Shown here: positions 8,091 to 16,302 of the stretch, in pieces | How positions within the stretch are numbered: the first letter of the stretch is position 1 | How the letters are laid out: each line of letters begins with the position of its first letter | Origin: CAZDCZ01 sp964504155 | Lineage (GTDB): Bacteria > Bacteroidota > Bacteroidia > Bacteroidales > UBA12077 | DNA length: 18,797 nucleotides | Direction: 5' to 3' | NCBI GenBank assembly: GCA_964504155.1 | Contig: CAZDCZ010000058.1 | Span: 1-18,797, forward strand | Notes under the pieces: model-generated | The model's database searches: none | What the model was told of the DNA's origin: nothing | Seen by the model: only the letters and a program-made list of their open reading frames with translations | Made by a program: the position numbers and the translations under genes

Positions 8091-8915
8091 ATGAACAGAA
8101 AATATTCAAACATAATAATACTATCATTAATCCTTTTTTTATTTATTAATAATAGTGCTAATTCTCAAACTATAAACAATCAGATTGGCGGTCGTTCTGC
8201 AGGCATGGCAAACTCTTCTATTATCCTCTCCGATTTATGGTCGACATATAACAACCAAGCCGGATTAGGATATTTACAAGATATTACTGTTGGAGTATTT
8301 CATCAATCAGGATTTATTGCCGAACAAAGTCTAAAAGCTTTTGCAGTAGCAATACCTACAAAAACAGGAACAATATCAACAAGTTACTCATATTATGGAT
8401 ATTCGCAATACAACGAAAGTTCGATTGGCATTGCCTACGGAAAACGCTTTGGCGAAATATTCTCGTTTGGATTAAAAATTGATTACTTACACACTAAAAT
8501 TGCCGAAGAATATGGCAATGCCGGAATGGTAATATGCGAAGCTGGGCTTCTCTCCGAACCAATTGAAAACTTATATATTGGAGCACATATTTACAATCCT
8601 TCGAGAATGAAAATAGGAGAATCTAAAGAAAAAATCCCAACAATACTACGATTTGGAATGGGTTATAATTTCTCCGACAGAGTATTGTTAAGTCTCGAAA
8701 CCGAAAAAAATATCGAATATAATGTTGTTTATAAAGTCGGCATAGAATATCAAATAATAGAAAACATATCTTTACTTGCCGGAGTATCGACAAATCCATC
8801 GCAAAATGCATTCGGAATTGGGTTTAAATGGAAGGGAATAAACGCCAATATTGCTTTTATGCATCACCAGACTCTTGGATACAAACCACATTTATCTCTT
8901 AGTTACGCTTTTTAA
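8091..8915 (+). CDS. PorV/PorQ-like outer-membrane beta-barrel protein
   Basis: A 274-residue exported protein. The first 26 residues form a classical signal peptide: basic start, a hydrophobic run through about residue 19, then a polar end SANSQ. The mature part opens with GGRSAGMANS and a Trp-Ser-x-Tyr-Asn-Asn-Gln-Ala-Gly stretch, typical of the PorV/PorQ family of Bacteroidota outer-membrane proteins. Alternating polar and aromatic strands continue to a C-terminal Phe (SLSYAF), as expected for barrels inserted by BamA. The frame extends upstream to a TTG inside the ABC gene and to an ATG at 8049. The ATG at 8091 places the signal peptide at the N-terminus and is preferred. The gene is shorter than true PorQ and no other type IX secretion genes are nearby, so a secretion role is not implied. 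The HhH-barrel gene follows 19 bp later and may encode a partner. Confidence 0.75.
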   Translation: MNRKYSNIIILSLILFLFINNSANSQTINNQIGGRSAGMANSSIILSDLWSTYNNQAGLGYLQDITVGVFHQSGFIAEQSLKAFAVAIPTKTGTISTSYSYYGYSQYNESSIGIAYGKRFGEIFSFGLKIDYLHTKIAEEYGNAGMVICEAGLLSEPIENLYIGAHIYNPSRMKIGESKEKIPTILRFGMGYNFSDRVLLSLETEKNIEYNVVYKVGIEYQIIENISLLAGVSTNPSQNAFGIGFKWKGINANIAFMHHQTLGYKPHLSLSYAF

Positions 8916-8934
8916 ATTTGTAAATATATTTATT

Positions 8935-11013
8935 GTGCTACAAAAAAAACATTTTCTAATATTACTCTTTCTAATAGTTCCTCTGCTAAATATTATCGCT
9001 CAGGAAAACATTGTTAATCAACAAACCCTTGAAGATTTTATTGAAGAAATAGCAAGTTCAAGCGACGAAGAATACGACTATACAGCTCTTTTCGAAGATT
9101 TGAATTATTTCTTAACAAATCCTATAAACATAAACACAGCAAAAGCCGAAGAACTTGAAAAAATACAATTTCTTAACGATTTTCAAATACGTAGTTTAGA
9201 ATATTATATTAAAAGAAATGGACCACTACTTTCTATATACGAATTACAATTAATTCCGGGATTCTCGCAAGAATTAATCCAAAATATTTTACCATTTATT
9301 ACAATAAGTACCAAAAACAAGAATATTGAATACAACTTTCGGAATGCCATTAAATATGGGAGTAATCAATTATTTATACGAACTCAGTATATAATTGAAA
9401 ATCAAGAAGGATATTCCGCTATTACCGATTCAGCCTTATTGGCAAGTCCGAATTCTCGATACTTAGGAAGTTCTCCAAAATTATATACAAAATACAGTTA
9501 TCATTATAAAGATAAGCTTTATTACGGCATAACAGCCGAAAAAGATGCAGGAGAAGAATTCTTTACAGGAAATAACAAAAAAGGATTCGATTATTATTCT
9601 GCTCATCTTCAGATTAACGATCTTGGTTTCGTAAAAACCCTAGCATTAGGCGATTATGAATTAAAATTTGGACAAGGATTAATATTATGGTCGAGTATGT
9701 CGTTCGGAAAATCTCCTTATGTACTTAATATCAGAAAAAAAGCACAAGGTATAAAAAAATACTCATCAGCAAACGAGAATCAATTTATGCGAGGAATTGC
9801 AACCACCATAGAATATGAGAACTTTGAATTATCTGCTTTTTATTCGAAAAAGAAAATCGACGCAAATATTACCGACAGTATAGATAACGAAATAGCTGCT
9901 GTTTCGTCGTTTCAAAATAGTGGACTACATGCAACCCAATCGGCAGTAGCCGATAAAGATGCTATTGGAGAAGTAATTACAGGTGGTAATATTACATATA
10001 ATCACAGATTATTTAAAGTAGGATTAACATATGCTCAATTTCAATATGATGCAAATCTATTGAGCAATCCTTCGACAAATAACATTTTCGATTTCCAGGG
10101 AGATAAAACTTATAATATTGGATTAAATTATCAATTTGCTATAAAAGACATAAGCTTTTTTGGAGAAGAAGCAATTTGTAAAAATGGGGGAAAAGCTTTT
10201 CTTAATGGGGCTTTGTTTTATGTTGCTCCACAAATTTCTTTATCAACCATTCACAGACATTACGAACCGGAATATCGGGGCTTATACAGTACTGCCTTTG
10301 CCGAAAATTCTGATAATTCTAACGAAGACGGACTATATTTTGGTGTAGAAATTCATCCTATTAAGCATTTCACAATAAAATCATATTACGATTCGTATTC
10401 TTTCCCTTGGCTTAGTTTTAATGCCGATGCTCCATCATCGGGATACGACTTCTTTGGTCAGATAGATTATAATTTGAATAGAAATACAAGTATGTATTTT
10501 CGTTATAAACGTGAGACGCAAGAGAAAAACACTAACTCTGATTCCGGGTTAAAAGAGTTAAATTCAAAATACCTACAAAAAATAAGATTTCATATTACAT
10601 ATAAGGTAAGCGACAATTTAAGATTTAAAAACAGAATTGTTTTATCGGAGTATAAAGAAGAATTTAAAGATAAGGAATATGGATTTATGATGTATCAGGA
10701 TATTGATTATAATTTTAGCAATATCCCTTTATCGTTAAATTTCAGATATGCATTATTTAATACCGACACATATAATACTCGCATTTACGCTTATGAGAAA
10801 GATGTTTTATATGCTTTCTCTATTCCTGCATATTACTCAAAAGGCAGCAGATTTTATTTAAACATAAAATATACTATTCACAATTATCTTGACATTTGGT
10901 TAAGATATTCTCAAACTTATTTCGCCGATAAGAATACTATATCGTCAGGATTAAATGAAATTTACGGAAACACAAAATCAGAAATAAAGGTTCAAATTCA
11001 ATTTAAGTTCTAA
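8935..11013 (+). CDS. Exported helix-hairpin-helix protein with a large predicted beta-barrel
   Basis: A 692-residue protein when read from GTG at 8935, which places a signal peptide (MLQKKHFLILLFLIVPLL...AQ, about 1-23) at the very start. The open frame extends upstream into the PorV-like gene, but those residues would precede the signal. After an acidic segment (about 30-58) comes a ComEA-like pair of helix-hairpin-helix units (about 62-124). Its landmarks are NINTAKAEELEKI (65-77), a second half with IYELQLIPGF (101-110), and PFITI (120-124). From about 135 to the end, alternating aromatic strands (e.g. KLYTKYSYHY, LALGDYELKFGQG) and a terminal Phe indicate a large outer-membrane barrel. 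HhH units usually bind DNA without sequence specificity, but here they would sit in the periplasm. Homologous architecture is, to my knowledge, widespread in Bacteroidales and uncharacterised. Function unknown. Confidence 0.75.
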   Translation: MLQKKHFLILLFLIVPLLNIIAQENIVNQQTLEDFIEEIASSSDEEYDYTALFEDLNYFLTNPININTAKAEELEKIQFLNDFQIRSLEYYIKRNGPLLSIYELQLIPGFSQELIQNILPFITISTKNKNIEYNFRNAIKYGSNQLFIRTQYIIENQEGYSAITDSALLASPNSRYLGSSPKLYTKYSYHYKDKLYYGITAEKDAGEEFFTGNNKKGFDYYSAHLQINDLGFVKTLALGDYELKFGQGLILWSSMSFGKSPYVLNIRKKAQGIKKYSSANENQFMRGIATTIEYENFELSAFYSKKKIDANITDSIDNEIAAVSSFQNSGLHATQSAVADKDAIGEVITGGNITYNHRLFKVGLTYAQFQYDANLLSNPSTNNIFDFQGDKTYNIGLNYQFAIKDISFFGEEAICKNGGKAFLNGALFYVAPQISLSTIHRHYEPEYRGLYSTAFAENSDNSNEDGLYFGVEIHPIKHFTIKSYYDSYSFPWLSFNADAPSSGYDFFGQIDYNLNRNTSMYFRYKRETQEKNTNSDSGLKELNSKYLQKIRFHITYKVSDNLRFKNRIVLSEYKEEFKDKEYGFMMYQDIDYNFSNIPLSLNFRYALFNTDTYNTRIYAYEKDVLYAFSIPAYYSKGSRFYLNIKYTIHNYLDIWLRYSQTYFADKNTISSGLNEIYGNTKSEIKVQIQFKF

Positions 11014-11025
11014 ACCTTAATTTTT
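10987..11025 (+). terminator. Possible terminator spanning the convergent stop codons
   Basis: AAGGTT (10987-10992) can pair with AACCTT (11013-11018), followed by AA and five T residues (11021-11025). The loop is 20 nt and the stem only 6 bp, so this is a weak candidate. It covers the stop codon of the HhH-barrel gene and the stop codon of recJ on the other strand. No better terminator exists for either transcript at this junction. Confidence 0.3.
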
Positions 11026-12783
11026 CTCGGTTATCTCTTCGGTATTTTTATATTCAGGATTTTTATTATCATTAAATTTTATGTCCTTAATATTTAGTTG
11101 AAGGGTAAGATCTCCTCTAAATAAATTCTCATTAATACAGTAACAAATATTAATAGTATTTCCTCCTATTATTTTTTTATAATAATCGGCACATTGAAAA
11201 GCTATTGCCGGAAAACTATTAAAAGGATCTTTCTCTTGAATAAGTGACAATTTTAAATGTTCTTTTTTCAAACCAACAATTCTTCCATCGCCATTATCAA
11301 CAACATTTTTTGTAAGAAATACAGGAGCCATATTACCCGGACCAAAAGGTTGAAATTGTTTCAATATCCTGTTGAATTTAGGGGTTATTTGATTTAAATT
11401 AATTTCTGCATCTATTTCAACCTGAGGAATTAATTGTTCATCTAAAATATTTGCACTAACAATTTCTTCGAATCGCTTTATAAAAACAGGAATATTTTCA
11501 ATTTTCATTGTAAGTCCGGCGGCATACATATGCCCTCCAAAATTCTCTAACAAATCGCTACATGCTTCAATAGCTTGATAAATATCGAAACCAATAACCG
11601 ATCTAGCCGATCCGGTTGCCATATCATTCGATGAAGTAAGAATAATTGTTGGTCGATAAAATGTTTCTATCAATCGCGATGCTACAATACCAACAACTCC
11701 TTTATGCCAGTCTTTGTTATATAAAACTATCGATTTTTTATTATTCAGGCATAACTCTTTTTCATGCATAGCAATAGCTTCCTGAGTAATGTTTCTATCA
11801 ATATTCTTCCTTGCATTATTAGTATAATCAATTTTTTTTGCAATACTATTTGCAGCATTTACTTTTTTAGCAATAAGTAATTCTACAGCCTTATCTGCCG
11901 AATCGATTCTTCCTGTTGCATTTATTCTTGGTCCTAATTTAAAAACAATATCTTCAATACTAATTTTCTTATTTTTTAATCCAGAAATATTAATTATAGA
12001 TTTTAATCCAACTCTTGGTCGAGTATTTAACTGTATTAAACCATAGTAAGCCAATATTCTATTTTCATCAACAATAGGCACAATGTCCGATGCAATACTA
12101 ACTGCAACAAGATCAAGATATTCTACAATGTCATCAAACGGTATTTTCTTATGTTTGGCATAAGCTTGAATTAATTTAAACCCCACACCGCAACCCGAAA
12201 GTCCATCAAAAGGATAATCGCAATCTTCTCTTTTCGGATCTAAAACAGCAACGGCATTTGGAATTTTATCGTCAGGATAATGATGATCGCAAATTACAAA
12301 ATCTATATTTCTTTCATTTGCATAATCTATTGTATCAATAGCTTTTATTCCACAATCGAGAGCAATAATAAGAGAGAAATTTTCGGTTTTGGCATAATCG
12401 ATTCCCTTATATGATATACCGTATCCTTCGCTATATCTATCGGGAATATAAAATCCAACATTTGGATAAATATCTTTTAAGAAAGTATAAACTAAAGCAA
12501 CAGAAGTGGTACCATCAACATCGTAATCACCATAGACGAGAATTTTTTCATTATTTCTAATTGCCGATTCAACTCTATCAACGGCTTTATCCATATCTTT
12601 CATCCTAAAAGGATCGTATAAATCGCTTAATTGAGGACGAAAAAAAGCTTTTGCCTCATCAAAAGTTCTAACACCTCTTTGAACAAGCAAACTCGATAAT
12701 ACTTCATCAATATCTAAAGCTTTCGACAATTCGTCAATATATATATTATTCTCAATATCCTTCTGCACCCACCGCTTTTCCAT
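11017..12783 (-). CDS. recJ: Single-stranded-DNA-specific exonuclease RecJ
   Basis: A 588-residue cytoplasmic 5'-to-3' exonuclease of the DHH phosphoesterase superfamily, used in recombinational, mismatch and base-excision repair; length is close to E. coli RecJ (577). Metal-binding motifs appear in order: GDYDVDGTTS (85-94), DCG (143-145), CDHHYPDD (165-172), GPRINATGR, then the DHHA1 part with GVVGIVASRL and GGHMYAAGL. The C-terminal third, with QPFGPGN and a beta-rich tail, matches the RecJ OB-like domain. The usual GPRINAAGR reads GPRINATGR here, a mild change. ATG at 12783 gives a normal N-terminus. The gene is last in a lipA-lipB-recJ series, 20 bp after lipB, and converges with the HhH-barrel gene with 3 bp between stops. 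Identification is certain. Confidence 0.96.
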   Translation of the reverse strand: MEKRWVQKDIENNIYIDELSKALDIDEVLSSLLVQRGVRTFDEAKAFFRPQLSDLYDPFRMKDMDKAVDRVESAIRNNEKILVYGDYDVDGTTSVALVYTFLKDIYPNVGFYIPDRYSEGYGISYKGIDYAKTENFSLIIALDCGIKAIDTIDYANERNIDFVICDHHYPDDKIPNAVAVLDPKREDCDYPFDGLSGCGVGFKLIQAYAKHKKIPFDDIVEYLDLVAVSIASDIVPIVDENRILAYYGLIQLNTRPRVGLKSIINISGLKNKKISIEDIVFKLGPRINATGRIDSADKAVELLIAKKVNAANSIAKKIDYTNNARKNIDRNITQEAIAMHEKELCLNNKKSIVLYNKDWHKGVVGIVASRLIETFYRPTIILTSSNDMATGSARSVIGFDIYQAIEACSDLLENFGGHMYAAGLTMKIENIPVFIKRFEEIVSANILDEQLIPQVEIDAEINLNQITPKFNRILKQFQPFGPGNMAPVFLTKNVVDNGDGRIVGLKKEHLKLSLIQEKDPFNSFPAIAFQCADYYKKIIGGNTINICYCINENLFRGDLTLQLNIKDIKFNDNKNPEYKNTEEITEKN

Positions 12784-12803
12784 ATTTATATCTCTCTGTT
12801 TTT

Positions 12804-13508
12804 TTATGCTATAAATTTCATATTAAAGACTTTCTGAATATTAACTTTTAATTTATCTTTAACATCTTCAATATCAATCTTTTTGCCAAGTTCTTTTTCA
12901 AGAGAAGTAACTCCTTTATCAACAAATCCGCAAGGATTAATATGATTAAAATAGCTTAAATCGGTATTAATATTAAAGGCGAATCCATGCATGGTAATAA
13001 AACGACTTGCTTTTACTCCAATAGCGCAGATTTTACGTGCTTTATTACTCTCTCCATCGAGCCATACACCTGTTGAACTAGAAATTCTACCCGATTCAAT
13101 ATTGTACTCTTTAAGAGTATTGATTATTGAATCTTCTAATTTAGCAATATATTGTTTTACTTGCAAATCGAACTTCTCAAGATCGATAATCGGGTATCCT
13201 ACTATCTGTCCGGGACCATGATATGTAATATCCCCGCCTCTATTAATTTTATAATATTTAGCATTAATTTTTTTTAGAAAATCATCGTTAACAAGCAAAT
13301 TATTTTGTTGTCCACTTTTTCCAAGAGTATAAACGTTAGGATGTTCACAAAACAAAACTCTACTCTGAATATATTTTTGCTCACTCTCTCCCAATTCTCT
13401 ATTTTCAGCTTTTAAGTCAATTAGCTTTTTAAATATATTTTCTTGATAATCCCAAGCTTCTTTATAATCGATTGTTTTAAGATCTTCAAAAATTACTTTT
13501 TCACTCAT
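12804..13508 (-). CDS. lipB: Lipoyl(octanoyl) transferase LipB
   Basis: Transfers octanoate from acyl carrier protein to the lipoyl domains of 2-oxoacid dehydrogenase and glycine-cleavage proteins, the first step of endogenous lipoate synthesis in the cytoplasm. At 234 residues it has family signatures EHPNVYTLGKSG (55-66) and RGGDITYHGPGQIVGYPIIDL (90-110). KICAIGVK carries the catalytic Lys159, and NPCG carries the acyl-accepting Cys193. The frame can start earlier at ATG 13532, inside the lipA coding end. ATG at 13508 leaves an 11-bp spacer after lipA and gives the usual N-terminus (MSEKVIFEDL...DYKEAWDYQ), so it is preferred. The partner enzyme LipA is directly upstream in the same operon. 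Identification is certain. Confidence 0.95.
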   Translation of the reverse strand: MSEKVIFEDLKTIDYKEAWDYQENIFKKLIDLKAENRELGESEQKYIQSRVLFCEHPNVYTLGKSGQQNNLLVNDDFLKKINAKYYKINRGGDITYHGPGQIVGYPIIDLEKFDLQVKQYIAKLEDSIINTLKEYNIESGRISSSTGVWLDGESNKARKICAIGVKASRFITMHGFAFNINTDLSYFNHINPCGFVDKGVTSLEKELGKKIDIEDVKDKLKVNIQKVFNMKFIA

Positions 13509-13519
13509 CTCTAAAAATA

Positions 13520-14386
13520 TTAATTTGAACAAACATGTTTCTCTGCATGATACGATGATCTAACTAAAGGACTGCTCTCAACAAAACTAAAACCTTTTTC
13601 TAATCCTATTTTATTGTATTCTTCGAATTTTTCGGGTTTTATATATTCATCAACATCAACATGTTTAACCGATGGTTGAAGATACTGACCGATAGTAAAC
13701 ACTTTACATCCAACTTTTCTTAAGTCGTCCATTGTTTCAAGAATTTCGTTTTCTTTCTCGCCTAAGCCTAACATAATTCCCGATTTTGCAACAATATTAC
13801 TTTCACTAATTATTCTAATAACTTCTAAACTTCTATCGTATTGCGCTCTACTTCTCACTTTAGGTGTTATTCTTCTTACTGTTTCAACATTGTGAGAAAT
13901 AACTTCCGGAGCTGCATTAATAACAATATCAATTAGTTCTTTTTTCCCATCGAAATCGGGAATAAGAGCTTCTATTGTTGTTTCTGGATTTACTTCCTTA
14001 ATTTTCTTAATCGTCTCTGCCCACAATTTAGCACCACCATCTTCCAAATCATCACGGTCGACCGATGTAAGAACACAATGATTAATTTCCATTAGCTTTA
14101 CCGATTGAGCAATTCTATTTGGTTCGTCCCAATCTACCGGGAGAGGTTTACCTGTTTTAACTCCACAAAATCGGCAAGACCGAGTACAAATGTCTCCCAA
14201 AATCATAAATGTAGCTGTTCCTCGACTCCAACAATCTCCAATGTTTGGACAATTGCCACTAGTACAAATAGTATGTAAATTGTTCTCGATTAAAATATTT
14301 TTAGTTCTTGAATAAGTCTTACCTTTTGGCATTTTCATTTTCATCCACTTAGGCAAATGTCCTTTTCTTATATTTTCTTGTGCCAT
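13520..14386 (-). CDS. lipA: Lipoyl synthase LipA (radical SAM)
   Basis: A 288-residue radical-SAM enzyme that inserts two sulfur atoms into protein-bound octanoyl groups, completing the lipoyl cofactor after LipB. Both iron-sulfur sites are visible. The auxiliary cluster motif is CX4CX5C (Cys41, Cys46, Cys52) with the C-terminal RSSY serine near 277-278. The radical-SAM motif is CX3CX2C (Cys67, Cys71, Cys74) in GDICTRSCRFCGV. Further conserved features include TSVDRDDLEDGGA, a SHNVETV stretch and SGIMLGLGE. It is the first gene of the lipA-lipB-recJ operon, transcribed leftwards from the divergent promoter region shared with lysS. ATG at 14386 lies about 31 bp after a good -7 element. Identification is certain. 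Confidence 0.97.
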   Translation of the reverse strand: MAQENIRKGHLPKWMKMKMPKGKTYSRTKNILIENNLHTICTSGNCPNIGDCWSRGTATFMILGDICTRSCRFCGVKTGKPLPVDWDEPNRIAQSVKLMEINHCVLTSVDRDDLEDGGAKLWAETIKKIKEVNPETTIEALIPDFDGKKELIDIVINAAPEVISHNVETVRRITPKVRSRAQYDRSLEVIRIISESNIVAKSGIMLGLGEKENEILETMDDLRKVGCKVFTIGQYLQPSVKHVDVDEYIKPEKFEEYNKIGLEKGFSFVESSPLVRSSYHAEKHVCSN

Positions 14387-14564
14387 AACTTCTTTTTCTT
14401 TAAAAATAAAACTTATGCAAAAGTATAATTAATATCAGATATTTATACACGAATGTAATCTAAATTAGAACAACATAGTTTTATTTATTTATAAGTATTT
14501 AGTTTTAAATTATATCTTTGCAAAAAATAACCATATTACTTAATAATTAACTTTATTATATAAA
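14387..14564. promoter_or_regulatory. Divergent lipA / lysS promoter region
   Basis: This 178-bp spacer carries promoters for both directions. On the minus strand TACTTTTG (14425 to 14418) fits TAnnTTTG and lies 31 bp upstream of the lipA ATG. On the plus strand TATCTTTG (14513-14520) fits the same element, 44 bp upstream of the lysS ATG. Convincing TTG-type -33 elements were not found for either. The two -7 elements are about 90 bp apart, so the two promoters need not overlap. Confidence 0.6.
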
Positions 14565-16289
14565 ATGAATTTAGAATTAAGCGAACAAGAAATTGTAAGA
14601 CGAAAATCATTAGAAGAGATTATTAACTTAGGAATCAACCCTTATCCTGCTGTAGCGTATGCGACAAACTCTTCATCAGAAGAAATTCTTAAAAATTACG
14701 ATAACGAGAAAGATAATTTTCAAGACGTATGTGTTGCCGGGCGAATAATGAGCAGACGAATAATGGGAAATGCTTCTTTTATTGAGTTACAAGACAATAA
14801 GGGAAAAATACAGATTTACATTAAACGCGACAATATTTGTCCGAGTGAAGATAAAACTCTTTATAATAAAGTATTTAAACGATATTTAGATATTGGAGAC
14901 ATTATTGGAATTAAAGGTAATGTTTTTACCACAAAAGTTGGCGAAATATCAGTAAATGCGCAAGAACTAACTATTCTCAGCAAATCTATTCGTCCTTTAC
15001 CGGTTGTTAAAGAAAAAGACGGAAAAATTTATGATGCTTTTTCAGATCCTGAACAAAGATATCGCCAACGACACATCGATCTTATTGTAAATCCTGATAA
15101 AAAAGAAGCTTTCTTAAAAAGAACTAAGCTTACTAATTCTATGCGTGAATTTCTAAATAGCAAAGAATATTTAGAAGTAGAAACACCAATTTTACAACCA
15201 ATATATGGTGGTGCAGCAGCACGTCCATTTAAAACTTTTCATAATACTTTAAACCAAACTTTATATTTGCGAATTGCCAACGAATTGTATTTAAAGAAAC
15301 TTATAGTTGGTGGCTTCGACGGGGTTTATGAATTTGCAAAAGACTTTAGAAACGAAGGAATGGATCGTTTTCATAATCCTGAGTTTACTCAAATGGAATT
15401 ATATGTTGCATACAAAGATTATAACTGGATGATGAATCTGGTTGAAGAAATGGTTGAAAAAATTGCATTAGACATACATGGCACAACAGAAGTAACAGTA
15501 GGCGAAAATATTATTAATTTTCAACGCCCATGGAAAAGATATACCATGTTCGAAGCTATTGAAGAATATACAGGCATCGATATATCGAATATGGATGAAA
15601 ATGAATTAAGAGAAACTGCAAAAAAACTTGATGTAGAAGTTGACCAAACCATGGGTAAAGGAAAACTTATCGATGAAATTTTCGGCGAGAATTGTGAAGG
15701 AAAATTAATTCAACCTACATTTATTACCGATTATCCAATTGAGATGTCGCCTTTAGCAAAAAAGCACAGAACAAAAGAAGGTCTAGTTGAACGTTTCGAA
15801 GCTATTTGTAATGGAAAAGAAATTTGCAATGCCTACTCTGAACTAAACGACCCAATTGATCAACGAAGAAGATTTGAAGAACAATTAGAACTAGGTAAAC
15901 GTGGCGATGATGAAGCAATGATGCTTGACGAAGATTTCTTACGTGCAATAGAATATGGCATGCCTCCTACTTCCGGATTAGGAATAGGCATCGACAGATT
16001 AGCTATGATAATGACAAACTCTCATTCTATTCAAGATGTTCTTTTCTTTCCTCAAATGCGACCAGAAAAACAAGAACAAAGAGATACTAAAGATAAATAT
16101 CTTAAAATTGGAATCCCTGAAGAATGGATTCAGATTATACAAAAAGCAGGATATCTTACTATTGAAAGTCTTAAAGATGTAAAACAGGGCAAATTACATA
16201 ACGAAATTTGTGGATTAAATAAAAAATATCAATTAGGACTTTTAAATCCGGATATTAACGAAGTTAAAACCTGGTTAGAAAAATTATAA
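14565..16289 (+). CDS. lysS: Lysyl-tRNA synthetase, class II
   Basis: Charges tRNA-Lys with lysine in the cytoplasm. The 574-residue protein has an N-terminal OB-fold anticodon-binding domain (about 55-140, VAGRIMSRRIMGNASFIELQD region). A class II catalytic core follows: motif 1 around 199-212 (EVETPIL), motif 2 FRNEGMDRFHNPEFTQMELY (261-280) and motif 3 GLGIGIDRLAM (471-481). It is about 70 residues longer than E. coli LysS. The excess is a C-terminal segment (about 510-574) with short helices and a Gly-turn pattern, resembling the small helical domain of the RNA polymerase alpha C-terminus. Such a tail is known to me from other Bacteroidota LysS proteins. ATG at 14565 follows the TATCTTTG promoter. 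gpsA begins 13 bp after the stop, so the two are probably co-transcribed. Confidence 0.97.
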   Translation: MNLELSEQEIVRRKSLEEIINLGINPYPAVAYATNSSSEEILKNYDNEKDNFQDVCVAGRIMSRRIMGNASFIELQDNKGKIQIYIKRDNICPSEDKTLYNKVFKRYLDIGDIIGIKGNVFTTKVGEISVNAQELTILSKSIRPLPVVKEKDGKIYDAFSDPEQRYRQRHIDLIVNPDKKEAFLKRTKLTNSMREFLNSKEYLEVETPILQPIYGGAAARPFKTFHNTLNQTLYLRIANELYLKKLIVGGFDGVYEFAKDFRNEGMDRFHNPEFTQMELYVAYKDYNWMMNLVEEMVEKIALDIHGTTEVTVGENIINFQRPWKRYTMFEAIEEYTGIDISNMDENELRETAKKLDVEVDQTMGKGKLIDEIFGENCEGKLIQPTFITDYPIEMSPLAKKHRTKEGLVERFEAICNGKEICNAYSELNDPIDQRRRFEEQLELGKRGDDEAMMLDEDFLRAIEYGMPPTSGLGIGIDRLAMIMTNSHSIQDVLFFPQMRPEKQEQRDTKDKYLKIGIPEEWIQIIQKAGYLTIESLKDVKQGKLHNEICGLNKKYQLGLLNPDINEVKTWLEKL

Positions 16290-16302
16290 TCATAAAATAT
16301 TT

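Noticed and set aside
8091..8915. Calling this gene PorQ and inferring a type IX secretion locus
   Set aside because: The family resemblance is general, the protein is shorter, and no other por, gld or spr genes are present in the window.
10160..10348. Plus-strand 62-residue frame inside the HhH-barrel gene
   Set aside because: It is an out-of-frame shadow of a long, coherent barrel sequence with no start context.
13509..13532. LipB start at ATG 13532
   Set aside because: It would overlap the lipA coding end and add eight hydrophobic residues not expected in LipB. ATG 13508 gives the family-like N-terminus.
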